The position numbers and the translations under genes were made by a program. A DNA stretch of 64,000 bases from Moniliophthora roreri (taxonomy: Eukaryota; Basidiomycota; Agaricomycetes; Agaricales; Marasmiaceae), in contig LATX02000144.1 of assembly GCA_001466705.2 (NCBI GenBank), positions 434,001-498,000 of the forward strand, written 5' to 3'. Of the stretch, positions 11,701 through 24,989 are shown piece by piece. Each line of letters starts with the position of its first letter. Positions within the stretch are counted from its first letter, which is position 1. The notes under the pieces were generated by a model, which saw only the letters and a list, made by a program, of their open reading frames with translations, ran no database searches and was not told the DNA's origin.

Positions 11701-12422
11701 CAAAACGCCTTCTCCTCCGGGAGTTTCGTCCAACTGTATGATTCGGACTAGCACATCTACGAACGATGGGTTTCCGATATGCTTAAGAAGCTTCTCGAGA
11801 ACGTTTGGTAGTGATTTGAGAAACTCAAGCATCTGGCCTCGGGTGTTCACATGTTCACGCAACGCGAGCGGGAGAAAAGGGAGGTATTCACCTCTGCGGG
11901 CTTTTTGGCCAAATATAAGGAAGTAATTTTTGAAAAATGGGTTGCCATAACCAAGTGCGTCTTCATTTCTTCGACACTCATGTCCAATACGGTTTCCCAA
12001 AAAGGAACGAGGATTTGTTGTCTGCTGCTCAAGCATGTTTCAACGATAGACCATATGTCACTGCATAGGACTTCTGTAGCGACATAAGGGTACCTGGAAG
12101 GTAAGAAATCAGCCTTTAAATTCAAAACTAATGAGGACCACTGTACACACTTGAAGCGTCCTCCCTCGTCACCCTCAATCTGACCCGTCACATATCCGAA
12201 TAGTCTTTGCAATACATCGACGCGCTGAAAATAGTCTATTAGCCGAGTGTTTTGCGCCTTGCATTCTTGTAGAAGATCGTCTTGATCCAATATAGCTTCG
12301 AGAACTACGTCTTCCTTGTCGAGAAGACTATCGACGGTTGATGCATTGTGAAATCCGAACCTGTAGGAAACAAAGTCGGCCCTGAATCAGACCCAATCTT
12401 AGGTGACATACCTCCAGAACAT
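8730..12422 (-). CDS. SIT4-associated (SAP/PP6R) phosphatase regulatory subunit
   Basis: Eleven exons: 12412-12422, 12151-12360, 11892-12093, 11698-11832, 11025-11642, 10511-10964, 10256-10458, 10010-10197, 9452-9926, 9199-9381, 8730-9131. All junctions keep frame, giving 1026 residues. The start MFWRFGFHNASTVDSLLDKE is the hallmark of SAPS-domain proteins. Further family blocks are PLTFERLRIVELFAEMLHCS (about 405-430), DLFFEYPWNNFLH, and GLRLGYMAHLHRLTE. Acidic Ser/Asp runs follow the SAPS core and recur near the C-terminus. A (CCTTGC)n repeat near 9084-9105 encodes GQGQGQ. Family members bind the Sit4/PP6 catalytic subunit and direct it in cell-cycle and TOR signalling; that role is inferred from the family. 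The 11-base first exon is a conserved oddity of the start. Confidence 0.95.
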
Positions 12423-12784
12423 GCAAGGCGAGTATAGAGGCCTCAAGACTGAGGCCTACGAGGGTAGTGGTGAGATAGATAAGAACAGGAGAGATTTCCC
12501 CCAAAGTCAGGTTTGGTGTAGCCGACGCGTGCGCCCAAATATTTTGATTGTCCTCTCCCGGTTTACCACAGCGGTCAACACATCATTCGATTACCTCCAG
12601 ATTGCAATCTCACGTCAAAGGTCGCACACGAGCACGATAAAATGAATGCATTCCATGTCCATAATTACTCTAATCATTACAGTACGATACAAATGAGCAA
12701 GGTCTGCTCCAATCCGAAACTCAGAACTGTATTACATCAGAAGAAATGCCAGAGCGCTCGTCAGCAATCGTCGTCAAAGATAGA
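12423..12784. other. intergenic, SAP promoter and apm4 3' region
   Basis: The two genes are on the same strand, so this gap of about 360 bases holds the apm4 terminator and the SAP promoter. I see no distinct motif. Confidence 0.5.
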
Positions 12785-14459
12785 CTAGTGGAAGTAACGA
12801 ACCCGAACTTGGTAGGATCCATTAGCCTTCGTGAGATATCTCACCCATTTTATACTGTGGTAGCCACTCTTCTCAAACACCTTCAAGAAGCGCACGATGA
12901 GACCAGACGCTGTAAACATGAGCACTTGGAAGTCAACGTCTATCGGAGGGCGAGCCCAGACTTGACGAGTAGTAGTAGACGTCAACTGTGCGACAGCCGA
13001 GAAGGTACATTCTTGACCACCTTGGAGTCGAGGGATTCTATTGAATTGATAAGATATAACAAAAATGGACAGCATATCAATCACTTACTTCCATACGATG
13101 ACATTCTCCGCGGGGACATATTTTGCCTTTCCGTTAGCCACTTGACACTCGACGGTCGTAGTATTCAAGGGCGTCGGTATCCGCAATACTATGCCCGTTG
13201 CAGATAATTTGTTGTGGAAGTTGGTCTTCACGGTAACATCGTACGAGACCTTGGTCGTCCCAATCTCGGTCACGGTGGCTATAATCCTCAGTGGGAGCTT
13301 TACGTTTGATGTGGCACGATATCTGGCTCGAATTCAATGGGAAGTTTGGAATGGAATGCACATCCACGTACTTCATCAATTCAAATTCGCCGTCTGGTGG
13401 GATGAAGCTGATGCTCCTATCAGCGTCAAAGTCATTCAGTCTGACGCACTGGTGGAACTGGCAGTCATCCAACTCCACGGCATCACTGATGGTACCCTTG
13501 TCATTTCGGTCGATGACGAGCTTGTCGTTGAGACCGAACTTGCATTCCGGGGTACCCGTTAGGTATGCCCGCATCTGGATGTGGCCATCTACATCGGCAC
13601 GAAGGACATTGCCTTTGGCACTCATGCTGAGGTTGACGATTTCCACAACGTCCACAAAAGCCTCGTTCTTCTTGTACTTGACGTCTCCACGTCGCCAACT
13701 TGTCGCTCCAGTGGCCTGTGCTGTAATCTTTGAGGATTCTTCGGCCATAGCACTCGATACGACACTTTCGGTTGTGATGTAGGTCTTCAGGGTATCGATC
13801 TCACTATTCTGAGGGTAACCAAAATCATTGACCTCTGGAATGAGAGATGAGCAAGAATAAAACATTGTTTAAGGCGGAGCTCGCACCATCAATAAGCTCG
13901 TAAATCAGCACGAAATTATTCTTTATCGATTCCTCGTCAATCTTTCCGAAATAAGACTTGCAAATGTTAATGAAACGATAGCAAAACTCGAAGACAAGGG
14001 CTGCATTGGCGTTATTCCTAGAGCAGGTGGATGAGCCAACATGGTAGAATCGATATCTGCACAACGCACTTGGTGACCGCCACAACATAGAGATTGTTTA
14101 TCCTAACATGGAAGAAGCTCGTCGAGCCCAGCGTTATGATTGGAGACCGCACATCGCTATTCGAGACGACTTGTATCCGGAATACGTCCGCTATCGAACG
14201 CCTTGTGGCACGAGTTCGTCAACATGTCCTAGGAGTTTCGCATATCTCAACGCACTTAAAATCCGTTCTGTATAGCCTGGATATCAATACCTAAGAGAGA
14301 CGTAGAACCTGAACGTCAAAACTGTTCAAAAAGAAACCAGATGGAGATGTGAGATGCCATACCTCGCCTTTCTGATTGAAGATGAAGAATGCCTATAGTT
14401 GAATAGCCTTTAACATAGTGAATCGCCTTGTTGAAATCCAAAACTCGTACCGAGATCAT
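12785..14459 (-). CDS. apm4: AP-2 clathrin adaptor complex mu subunit
   Basis: Eight exons: 14451-14459, 14363-14392, 14256-14290, 14070-14201, 13887-14017, 13372-13834, 13089-13322, 12785-13037. The product is 428 residues, matching the family length. An N-terminal longin domain begins MISAFFIFNQKGEVLISRLY and reaches KNNFVLIYELID. The mu homology domain runs from about 165 to the end. The linker has AQATGATSWRRGDVKYKKNE, where the activation-loop threonine phosphorylated by AAK1-type kinases in animals is retained. The tyrosine-motif pocket is kept as FVD and KWVRY. AP-2 mu selects YxxPhi cargo at the plasma membrane for endocytosis. AP-2 is preferred over AP-1 because of the linker and VRSPIITLGSTSFFHVR block. 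Codon phase is kept at all junctions. Confidence 0.95.
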
Positions 14460-14528
14460 AGGGGATGGTGGTGGTGACGGTCAGAGAACGTGTCAGCTAC
14501 CGGCATCAGTGTCCGGCGCCCGCGGCGC

Positions 14529-15005
14529 CAGTGGATGACTTCCCGGTTGATTCTCATTTGTCGATTCTGACGAATTGTTTTATGAACGGTTAATTCACCA
14601 TGGCGTTCCTGTAAGGCCCTCAGAGGATTCGACGAACGGCTAGGCTGGAGTTCCGAAGGACACCGTGAGCTCCGGATGCATTGGAGACAGGTCGTGAGGT
14701 AGTATGCCCTTACGTTTATGCAGTATACTTACAGAGTTGGTAATCAGAAACGTCATGACATAGAGGTAAAATACGCAATGCATTGGGCGTTTGCGTGGAT
14801 GAAGGCCTGGCAGTCTTCCGGAGTCACGTACCAAAAAGGTAAGGAGCGGTCGGGCAAGGGGAGAAATTTGAAATGAGAGGCGAGAGGGGGTCCAGGGGCC
14901 TCCCTTTAGAACGACTTTTTTATTTCAAAGAACGGTGGGTTCATGCGGGAAAATCTCGGATAATCCTTCTGAGGCGAAAAATCCTTACGGGAAGTCATCC
15001 ACTGG
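14529..15005. mobile_element. non-autonomous TIR element, copy 1 (MITE-like)
   Basis: The ends are CCAGTGGATGACTTCCCG on the left and its reverse complement on the right. The internal sequence matches 58531-59548 almost end to end (for example GGATTCGACGAACGGCTAGG and GGAGCGGTCGGGCAAGGGGA), apart from small indels and a 534-bp insertion in the other copy. There is no transposase frame. I see no clean target duplication. It begins 70 bases upstream of the apm4 start codon. Confidence 0.75.
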
Positions 15006-15124
15006 GTAGCGACCTCAACCTTTTACCACGTCCATGAGGACCGGAATGCATATTCAAGTCATGTCTGCTGACGACCTTCTGATCTTTGTATCCCATGGGC
15101 CATGGGTTTCGGATTCTCCAGCCC

Positions 15125-15130
15125 TATAAA
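15125..15130 (+). promoter_or_regulatory. TATA-like box of the GDSL esterase gene
   Basis: TATAAA lies about 105 bases before the start codon. A second AT-rich candidate (TATAAAT) lies at 15196-15202. Confidence 0.35.
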
Positions 15131-15231
15131 CAGGAACCCGTTGGACGAAACGGGATTTCCTCGGTGGATTCTATAGTCTGCTGCAGAGGAATAAATATAA
15201 ATCGAACGAAAGGATAGGGAACCGGGAGAAA

Positions 15232-16610
15232 ATGTTGTACCGTTCAACTGGCTTACTGCTTGGACTTTTTATGACTGCCCAGGTCACTGCGAAACTGACC
15301 TGGGGAAACACAAGATATCTCTTCGTATTCGGGGATTCTTACACCACGACTGGTGAGTCGATACCTTCTTCATTGTCAAACAAGCTCTGAAAAGTTATCC
15401 GAGGCTACAACATCTCAGCCGGAATCGATTCTCCAGTACCTGGTTTCGTAGGTTCCATTCTGCTTGGTGTAAATGGTTGGCTTGAACGTTTGTAGACATC
15501 TTCAAACGGTCCGAACTGGGTTCAAGCGCTTGGTGAGCTCCATGTCTCGATCTATTCCAAACTCGTACTCACGTACTCCCAGGAGAACGCTATAATGTCA
15601 CGAACACGAAAGTATTCGATCTCGCGTCCGGAGGTGCAACAATTGATTCTGCACTAGTACCTCCTTACCTTCCAACCGTCTTGTACGTCCGGTTCACCAC
15701 GCAGAAAGACCGCTCTGCGCTGACGGCTTTCTACTTAGATCTATCGTCGACCAAGTGAACCAGTTCAAAACCTTCCTGGCACCTAAGCCTGCAAGCGCTG
15801 CTTGGAGCAGTAACGATAGTCTTTTCGCGTTTTGGATTGGTATAAATGATGTCGTAAGTATTTCTTCGGACTTACCATGAACTAGGGTTGCTAATACTCT
15901 CCTCAGGGCAATTCTTTCCCTTGGGTAATCTCAAATGCTTGTCAATGACCGTCCACTAACATGCCTTTCAGACCAATGTCACGCAACCTTTGTTCTACCA
16001 CAAATTGATGGATCGCCTTCGTACTCAGGTGCGATATGCTTTCATAGTCACCTCGGCATTATAGTTCATATATTCTTCATCAGCTCGAAGACCTCTATAC
16101 CGCAGGAGCTCGCTCTTTTCTGTTTCTCACTGTTCCCCCGACCGACCGAGCTCCACTGTTTATAGAACAAGGACCAGAGGTGGTCAATCGCCTTCGCCCG
16201 CTCGTAGCTGCGTACAACAATGACCTCAAGGCTATGGTCAAAGCCTTCCAAAAACGCCACGAAGACTTGGATCTAGTGATCGTGTTCGACACACAAAAAG
16301 TCTTCAATGCTCTTTTGGATAATGCGGAAGCCTTTGGGTTCGCCAATGCTACCGGGTATTGCGAAGCATATGCAAGTGGTACTCAAGGTCTTACGACACA
16401 GGTTGAGGGATGCGCGCCTGTATCGAGCTATTTGTAAGTTACAGGTTGGATGTTCATTGTCGCAGGACTCAAGTACTTGCAGCTGGTTAAACTCTCTCCA
16501 TCCACTGTTTACCGTGCATGAGTGAGTATACAACTTATTGAGATCCTTCGGTCTACTGAATATTCCATAGCATTCTTGCCAAGACGATATCAACTACGCT
16601 GAGCACCTAA
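15232..16610 (+). CDS. secreted GDSL/SGNH hydrolase (acetylesterase-like)
   Basis: Ten exons: 15232-15352, 15404-15447, 15496-15532, 15583-15682, 15739-15853, 15907-15924, 15972-16028, 16084-16433, 16483-16521, 16571-16610. Frame is kept throughout, giving 306 residues. A signal peptide (MLYRSTGLLLGLFMTAQVTA) precedes the catalytic GDSY block (Ser36 in FVFGDSYTTTGY). Later SGNH blocks are DLASGGATIDSAL, FWIGINDVGNSFPW and the C-terminal FWLNSLHPLFTVHD with the catalytic His near 287 (and Asp near 284 or 294 depending on alignment). The overall pattern is that of fungal CE16-type acetylesterases, which remove acetyl groups from plant polysaccharide fragments. The substrate is inferred. It neighbours two type-B carboxylesterase genes. 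Confidence 0.9.
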
Positions 16611-16709
16611 AGTACATATTCTTGTCGTACCATCGAAATAGCAGTGCTTTTTAGTCATCGTATCCTCTTTGCGGGTGTATGAACCGACATGCTGATTCCA
16701 GCTCGCAGT

Positions 16710-18607
<1,898 letters not shown>

Positions 18608-18645
18608 GATAGCGTTGGGCAGAAAAAAGACACAAGCGCAGTATT

Positions 18646-18653
18646 TATTTATA
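18646..18653 (-). promoter_or_regulatory. TATA-like box of esterase A
   Basis: TATAAATA on the coding strand lies about 40 bases before the ATG at 18607. Confidence 0.4.
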
Positions 18654-19013
18654 GTCCCTTTAATGCAGCTGACTGATGGACGTTCCTGCCCATTCAGATG
18701 GTACGAGAAAGGCGATGCGACTGACACTGAGTCGAGGCTGCTGGCATGCGAAATGAAATTATTGCGGGAACAAGACTGGGACTGATCTTATCAGCACGTT
18801 TAACGGCACTTGAAGTCAGGCTTCGTGGGGGCTGTGTCGAGTTGCAATATAAGTACAACATTGTAGAGATGTTTCGATGGACTGTATTTCTCTATGGCAT
18901 CCTGGTCACTGAACGAGGCTGAGTACGTAGGATAAAATCGTACCATCCCGATAGCAGATCTTTATCACCTCGTTGTGCGAGTATGTGCCGACATTTCGAT
19001 CCCAGCCCGCAGT
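18654..19013. other. intergenic between the tandem esterases
   Basis: This is upstream sequence of esterase A and downstream sequence of esterase B. No gene or clear motif is visible. Confidence 0.5.
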
Positions 19014-20940
19014 TCAGTACTGCAGCTGCCTGATCACTTCCGGACTATTCAAGAACCCGCATCTCTCCTCGAGTTTCTGCTTCGCCACAGCCTCCTTTGC
19101 TCCCTCTCCTTCCAACCTCGACAGACCAGAATCAGGCCCTCCAATAACATAAACACTCGCATCCATCATCGCATCTCCGATCCCATAAGCTGATTCCCAT
19201 CCTCCCAACGTCTCTTTGCCATCCAAACTCGGTTTTCCGGTATTACCGAAAGTACTCCATGACCTAGACTCCCTCTTTTGCAACTCGACGTCATCCTCAG
19301 TAGGATGTACATCCCCAGTGACATTATACACCGAGAAGTTGCCAAAGACATATGCCAGCTCGGATGTGTGGACGACACCACGACCTGGAGCACCGATAGT
19401 CTTGAGGTAATCGGACAAAATCGTTTGGTTCTGAACGTAATAATACACCTCAGGTACCTCGTTATCGGCAGAGTACTTTGCTGCCATCGCTCCACCAAGG
19501 TAGAAAGACGGGCATGTAAAAAGAATATCCCTGAATATTTGGGCGGTACGATAGAATTCGGAGGAGAGGTTAGCAGATGGGTTGGGGGTAAAGTCGGTTG
19601 AAGGATATAAAGACAGAATGGTGGTGACGGAGTCGTCAGTGAGACCGGTCCAAATCAGATGGATGAAGTCCGAAGTATCTGACGAAGTTTGGATGGCGTT
19701 ATCAGTGAAGAGGGCTGCATCGTTCTCGGCCCAACCGATTATCACTGGCATTCTAGGGAAGAGACCTTGTCGAACTAGTTCTGATGAGGCGAGGGGCAGG
19801 AAATCGCCATCTACAGTGGGTAGGTAGATGTCACCGCCCCCAGCAGCATTAAATTGGGTAATGGTGACATTCAGCAGGTCTTCGAAAGGTAAATCTCGTA
19901 GACACGCGAGCGTTTCAACCGACTGCGGATCGCCAAAAGTGTCACAGCCAGCAAGATTAGCAATCTCATTGTAAGTAATGGTTGTGATATTACTGGTGCT
20001 AGTCGGTTCTAGAGCGGTAGACTCCATTATACCAGCGTGAAAGGGAACTGGCTTGCTCCCTCCATAGGCGAGAATCTGTATACCCACGCTGAGGCCTAGG
20101 GTGCGGTGAGAATCTGGACGAAACAGATAAGAATAGAACAGACCTCCTGAGCTCTGTCCGAAGATGGTAACATGGTCAGGATCGCCCCCAAAGAACTCGA
20201 TGTGCTCCTGAACCCATTCCAAGGCTAATCTCTGGTCTTTGAGTCCGAGATTCAAGGAATTGTTTGCCCTGAGGGCATCTGAAAGGGCGAAGCCGAAGAC
20301 TAAATGCGAAATTGCAGTCAGGTGCTTAAGCCATGGACGCAAGGGAAAGGCACTCACTGCTTGTACGGTAATTCATGGCGACGAAAATGACAGGCAATCC
20401 ATTGTTCACAGACTGTAGAATGAGTCCATCTGGTTCGTAAATTCCGTCATTGATATTCCCGTTATATAGACTGCCTTGAAAAATCGAAGATGAGACTGGA
20501 GATGTAATTCACTGGACGTTCGAATACTCACCTCCGTATATCCATACCATAACCGGTAACTTGTCACCTCCTTGGACACCCTTTGGTCGTACCACCTTCA
20601 GCTTCAGGCAATCCTCGCTCTGGTTAGGCACAGGACTCATGAATGTGAGATCTGGCGGTGCTTGTGGGCAAACCGGTCCCGCTTTGCTGGCATCGTATAC
20701 CGAGACGTTCGTTGGAAAGACGAATGGCTCTGGGTTCGAGAACCGTTTTTCCCCACTCGTGTCTTGAGCATACGGGATGTTGAGGAACTTTTCGACTCCA
20801 TTGACCAGTACACCTTCGTAAGTCACATTCTGCTTCGTATCGAGTACCGAAGGGGAGCCGGTGGAGGCAGCCCAGCCAAAGAGCGGGGATGCAGCCGCCA
20901 AGAAACCGAGGAGTATCGCTTGACAATGATCCAATCCCAT
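19014..20940 (-). CDS. type-B carboxylesterase/lipase, copy B
   Basis: Four exons: 20532-20940, 20358-20474, 20144-20299, 19014-20095. Introns of 57, 58 and 48 bases all have GT-AG ends, giving 587 residues. A signal peptide (MGLDHCQAILLGFLAAASPL) is followed by the esterase fold. The blocks are the oxyanion-hole region at YGG/GSL, the nucleophile elbow FGQSSGG, GWAENDAALF, and GVVHTSELAYVFGNFSV with the catalytic His. GQSSG replaces the commoner GESAG, as in many fungal members. It is a tandem duplicate of copy A, same strand, 406 bases upstream of it, and encodes a ten-residue stretch (around KTIGAPGRG) that A lacks. It is likely secreted and hydrolyses carboxylic esters of unknown identity. 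Confidence 0.93.
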
Positions 20941-21253
20941 GGTGGTGCGGTGATGCAGGTGGAGGCAGAGGTACCATTTTTAGTCCTTTTGAGCAGCTGA
21001 TTGATATCTGCAAGAACTCTGATTCCGGGACACTACTGACCAGCGAACCCGGGTGCGAGGAACGGATCCTATAACCGACGCAGTGATGCTTGTAAGTTGT
21101 GAAAGAGAGGAGAGTGCGTTTTGAAACTCTTACCCGGTGCCAATGATAGTAACGAAGCGACATCCTATCAACGTGTAGAAATTATCCGGCACTTTGTAGG
21201 CAGATTCTGCATCATCATGATCGTCATTACCTCAAGATCTTGAGAACATTCGG
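20941..21253. other. intergenic, esterase B promoter
   Basis: No gene is visible. Confidence 0.4.
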
Positions 21254-21313
21254 ATGTCTTCAATTTACTACTACGAACCCTTTTATGACTTCGAGCGATT
21301 CATGCAGAGGTAA
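21254..21313 (+). pseudogene. hsp20 N-terminal fragment
   Basis: An ATG-initiated frame reads MSSIYYYEPFYDFERFMQR and then stops. The first 15 residues closely match the start of the intact hsp20 gene at 38660 (MSSIYYYEPYYNFDRFF), and the DNA matches at many silent positions. No alpha-crystallin domain follows. It looks like a truncated duplicate or the stub left by a deletion. Confidence 0.6.
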
Positions 21314-21370
21314 TTTATCCCCTCAGCGGATGATGACATTGCGCGGAAGTAGAGCTCGGATACGGGAAAA

Positions 21371-21565
21371 AGATGGAATGGTCACAGTGTGACCGGGTGA
21401 GGCGTCGCCAAACAGGAGCGTGCCGAGCAAACAGGAGCGTGCCGAGAGGAGCCGCTCTGCACAGGATCGAGGAGGTCGACTCTGAACGCGGGGAAAGACA
21501 AAAAGGTCACGGTGTGACCGTCAGGGCCCTCGCCAAACAAAACGAGCCGAATCGAGCCGCTTAGA
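21371..21565. repeat. two diverged copies of a palindrome-bearing unit
   Basis: GGTCACAGTGTGACC at 21380-21394 and GGTCACGGTGTGACC at 21505-21519 are near-perfect 15-bp palindromes. Each is followed by CGCCAAACA and then GAGC/CCGA/GAGCCGCT motifs, so the two form a duplicated unit about 125 bases apart. The first copy also holds a 19-bp tandem repeat (21410-21447, AAACAGGAGCGTGCCGAGC). Confidence 0.7.
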
Positions 21566-21936
21566 AAGGGTTCCGTGACAAGCGGAACGGAGAAACGGGA
21601 AGAGATCCTGGGCCAGGGACAAGTCGATCGCGCCCAGGGAAACGGTACACGGAGGCAAACACGAGGAACGACGATAAAATAGCGAAGGCGTTGAAGGTGA
21701 AGGATTGGGAGCTGACGAGCTTGAGTCGCAGGTCAAGGAACGCGTTTCTGGACCCGGAACTGGGTTGTACCGTAGACAGCAGAGGTAGGCGCGTAGCGCC
21801 GCGAAAAATGATGCCGAAACAGAGAAGAGAAATGAAAGGAGAGAAGGAATGTAATCGAGACTCACCTAAATTCACTGAGATATTCGATGTTCGGGACAGG
21901 AGTCTCGAGAGAGGAAGCAGCAGTAAGAGCAGGCAT
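21561..21936 (-). CDS. possible small membrane protein (89 aa)
   Basis: Exon 1 at 21866-21936 (MPALTAASSLETPVPNIEYL and so on) ends at a strong GTGAGT donor. If joined to the CCCAG acceptor at 21760, exon 2 (21561-21759) stays open and encodes a hydrophobic stretch (FNAFAILSSFLVFASVY). The 106-base intron is longer than is usual here. No family is recognised. It may instead be a 5' gene fragment. Confidence 0.25.
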
Positions 21937-22593
21937 CGTGATGGTGAACAAGAATGAGAAGGAATCTAGCACTTGTGACGTACTAACATGGGACCCACAA
22001 GGCACTCACAAGTGACGCTTGTCTTTTTCTCCCTTCACGGTCTTCACTCTCCGCCCCTCTTATGTCTTTTTATCCACTTCGGACCCCCCAAAAAGACAAA
22101 ATGAAGCCATAAGAAAGACAAACACCAGAGGAGGAAGAGGGACATGGTGCGTATCATTATTCTTTCTTCAGTATTAATCACTCCGGCTCTGTCACAGCAA
22201 TAACCTACAGAGCAGCACATATACCCTTTCATGCGCGCTGTCCTCCTGATCAACAATCCCCCCGAGGTTTTGAAATTTGGCTATCCTCAAGATGAACATT
22301 CACTGTGAGGAAGTTTTTGGCTGGGCTCAGTTTCATGGATACCGACGTCAGACTAGACCCATAGAAAAGGATGTCAACTAGTGATCTTGCTTGACGTTGT
22401 GTTAATGGGACCGGTTGCTGGCACTCATACTACTATCACTGATCAGGGCATGTGCTAGTGTATCGTGAATATGACTCAAATTTCAACATGTCCGATCGAG
22501 TTTGTTGTGTCAGTTAACGGAGTGAAAGAAGATAGATAAGACCGCATTTATGATATTGTGAGTTCTCAAACTCCCTCCCATTTCTATGCAGGG
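21937..22593. other. no supported gene
   Basis: AT-rich stretches and short frames only. Confidence 0.4.
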
Positions 22594-22869
22594 ATGGCTG
22601 TCCATAGCAAACTCACAAAGACTGTTGACACTGACCCAACCCAGCTGAACGCGGTAACGACGGCTTTTGCAGGCCTTCGTCAAGTGATTTCGGAGTATCA
22701 TGAAGAAGGCGAAGCGTTCCAGGAGATGGCTGAAGATGATTTGAACGGTGAACAAGAAGTGAGTGTGCGCAATCGCAGCTCAGAAACCGTGCACTGACTA
22801 AGCATCAAGATCGTGAAAAGCGCCGCGCTGAGCTTGTCTCATGTTCTGACAATGACTGCACCTTCCTAG
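22594..22869 (+). CDS. possible small protein (74 aa)
   Basis: Exon 1 at 22594-22758 begins MAVHSKLTKTVDTDPTQLNA and ends with an acidic EMAEDDLNGEQE. A 51-base GT-AG intron with a CTGAC-like branch site follows, then exon 2 at 22810-22869. CG dinucleotides are normal here, unlike the block that starts just downstream. No family is recognised. Confidence 0.25.
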
Positions 22870-24709
22870 TATCCTCCTATTACTCCCAAAATATTACTGT
22901 ATGCTAAATGACTCTAATCAGAGCTAAATTGAATTGAGAGGCAAAAAAATTTAATCATAAAAGGTGTCTTTTGCAGCTTGTAATCAAAAAGGACTATATT
23001 GAGAGCCCTTAATCCTTGTATGATTGATTATCTTACCACCAGTATAGCAGTGAACTGGTTAGAGGGAGTGTTCAATGTGTCTGCGCCGTCATTTCATGGT
23101 TAGATCTCTCACAAGATTATATTTTGGCCCACTCGAGTTATGTGGTATATTTGGGTGTCAAGATAGCCTCTTTACATTGATTTTTGGGTACTGCACTGTT
23201 CTTGGATCATTATCATGTCTCAAAGATAGTGAAGTCAAATCTTAATGTCAAAATAGAGTCGAAGAGAGACGCGAAAACGATGCGAAGAGGTTGTTTGCTT
23301 GTGTTTGATGCATCTCAAAAAGACCTCTGGGGCCAATTTCAGGATCGTACTCAAACCCCCTCCGGTACCCTAGGAACCATCAGGATTTATTCAGATTGGT
23401 CTTCTTGGGGTAACAAACAGAGAAAATTGAGAAAGTTTTGTCTGGAATGACATGTTCTCAGTAGGCACAGGCAGGTATTATGTATTTCCTGTTACTATTT
23501 TTCCAACTCTTTTCGTTTGTTACCCCCAGAGAACTGATCTGTTGTACTTTGCATACTCAGTTTGGCCCCACCTTAAGTGGTTGAGGAACATGAAAAGTCA
23601 AGGTGAGTTTGGCTGCAAATCCAGTTTTGGCAGGTAATGGGTGCTAATTTGATTTGGCTGGAGAATTGCACACAGTCACAAGAAGCTCATTCGATGCCTA
23701 TCAATGACACCAACCTTGAACGACATACTGGCACTGCAACATCATCTGAATATTCTGGGGCTCATACAAATGACAGTGATGGTGATGCTGTTATGACTGA
23801 CAGCACAGAGAGTGATCCAAGTTGTAGTGCACCAGATCTGGGAGCAGTCAAAGATGCCTCCAAAGGTGTCAGTGACAACACATTAGCTGGGTATCAGAGG
23901 TAAGCTGCCTAGCTTTTTTTTATTTTCTTTATGCTCATAATCAAAATTCAAGCTTGATCAAGCAATGTGAGAAATGGCTCAAAGACCACCACCTGATCAA
24001 ACCAGAGGACATGTTCTTCAGAGCAGACCCTCATCTGGACTCACCAGATATGATTTGTGCATGGATAATGGATTTGTAAGTGTTTTACTTCCACTTTTCT
24101 TGATTGATCATTACTGACTCTTAGCTCAGATGTGATTTAATCAGGCTTGATGGTGCTGTTAGGCCTGAGACTGAGGTATGCAAGACCTACAGCCATGCAC
24201 AGAAGATGTGAGCTGCTGTCACATTTGCATTTGGACAGCTATTTGGGCTTGGAAATGAAACCTGGCATCAAAGCGAGGTAACTCAGAAATGGCTGGGTAA
24301 TCCCTCTGTTTTGCAACAAGTGTCACTTTACATGGTCAGTCTCCACTGCTGAAAGGTATGTACTTATGCAGAATACTTCTTTCCAATACTTACTACCATT
24401 AATTTCAGGTCAAAGGTGGAGAACAGGCAACCAGTGCTCATGCTATTACACCTGTGAGTCTTTGAACCAATCCTTGTATATTATTTTCATCCCTGGGACA
24501 GGAAATCATTGGGAAAATGTATGATTTCAACACCCAACCTGAAAACTGGCACCCTCAGTCATCTGATACCCTTCTCAAGGACACTCTTCACAAGCAGGGT
24601 CATCCTGGCCCCTGTTTTTGCTGCTTGCTTCATCTTGCATATACCATTGCACTAGTGTGTCTGCTGTGTATTGATGAGGTGCTTAATATCAAGTTTAGTG
24701 ACATCAAAA

Positions 24710-24989
24710 TACTGGGGTATTTCGATTGATTCAGATAGCCTGTGACCTGTGACTTGTCCATCCAGACTCAACCATTTGGATGGAAGCCTGGTAATTTGTG
24801 ACCACCAAAGATTTTTCAGATTTTAGTGCCCAAAATCAACTCAAAACTGCCAAATTTGGAAGTTTTTTTAGTGGTCACAGTCTGAGCCTATTCAGATGGA
24901 CCCTCTATAACCTGTGACCATCTGAAAATATTTGGAAATTTTGAGCCCTGTGATGTGTGACCATCCAAATCAATTGAAATACTCTAGTA
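24710..24989. mobile_element. 280-bp TIR element inside the recombinase relic
   Basis: The ends are TACTGGGGTATTTCGATTGATT on the left and, reverse-complemented, TACTAGAGTATTTCAATTGATT on the right. Removing it rejoins the recombinase frame as FSDIK then VEHHDGKVHM, the expected order. It carries no open frame. Internal GTGACC and GGTCAC motifs make it partly self-complementary. Confidence 0.65.

Noticed and set aside
13191..13782. Plus-strand open frames over apm4
   Set aside because: The opposite strand encodes a highly conserved AP-2 mu homology domain with correct splice phases.
21410..21447. CRISPR-like direct repeats
   Set aside because: Only two adjacent 19-bp units with no spacers; a eukaryotic tandem duplication.
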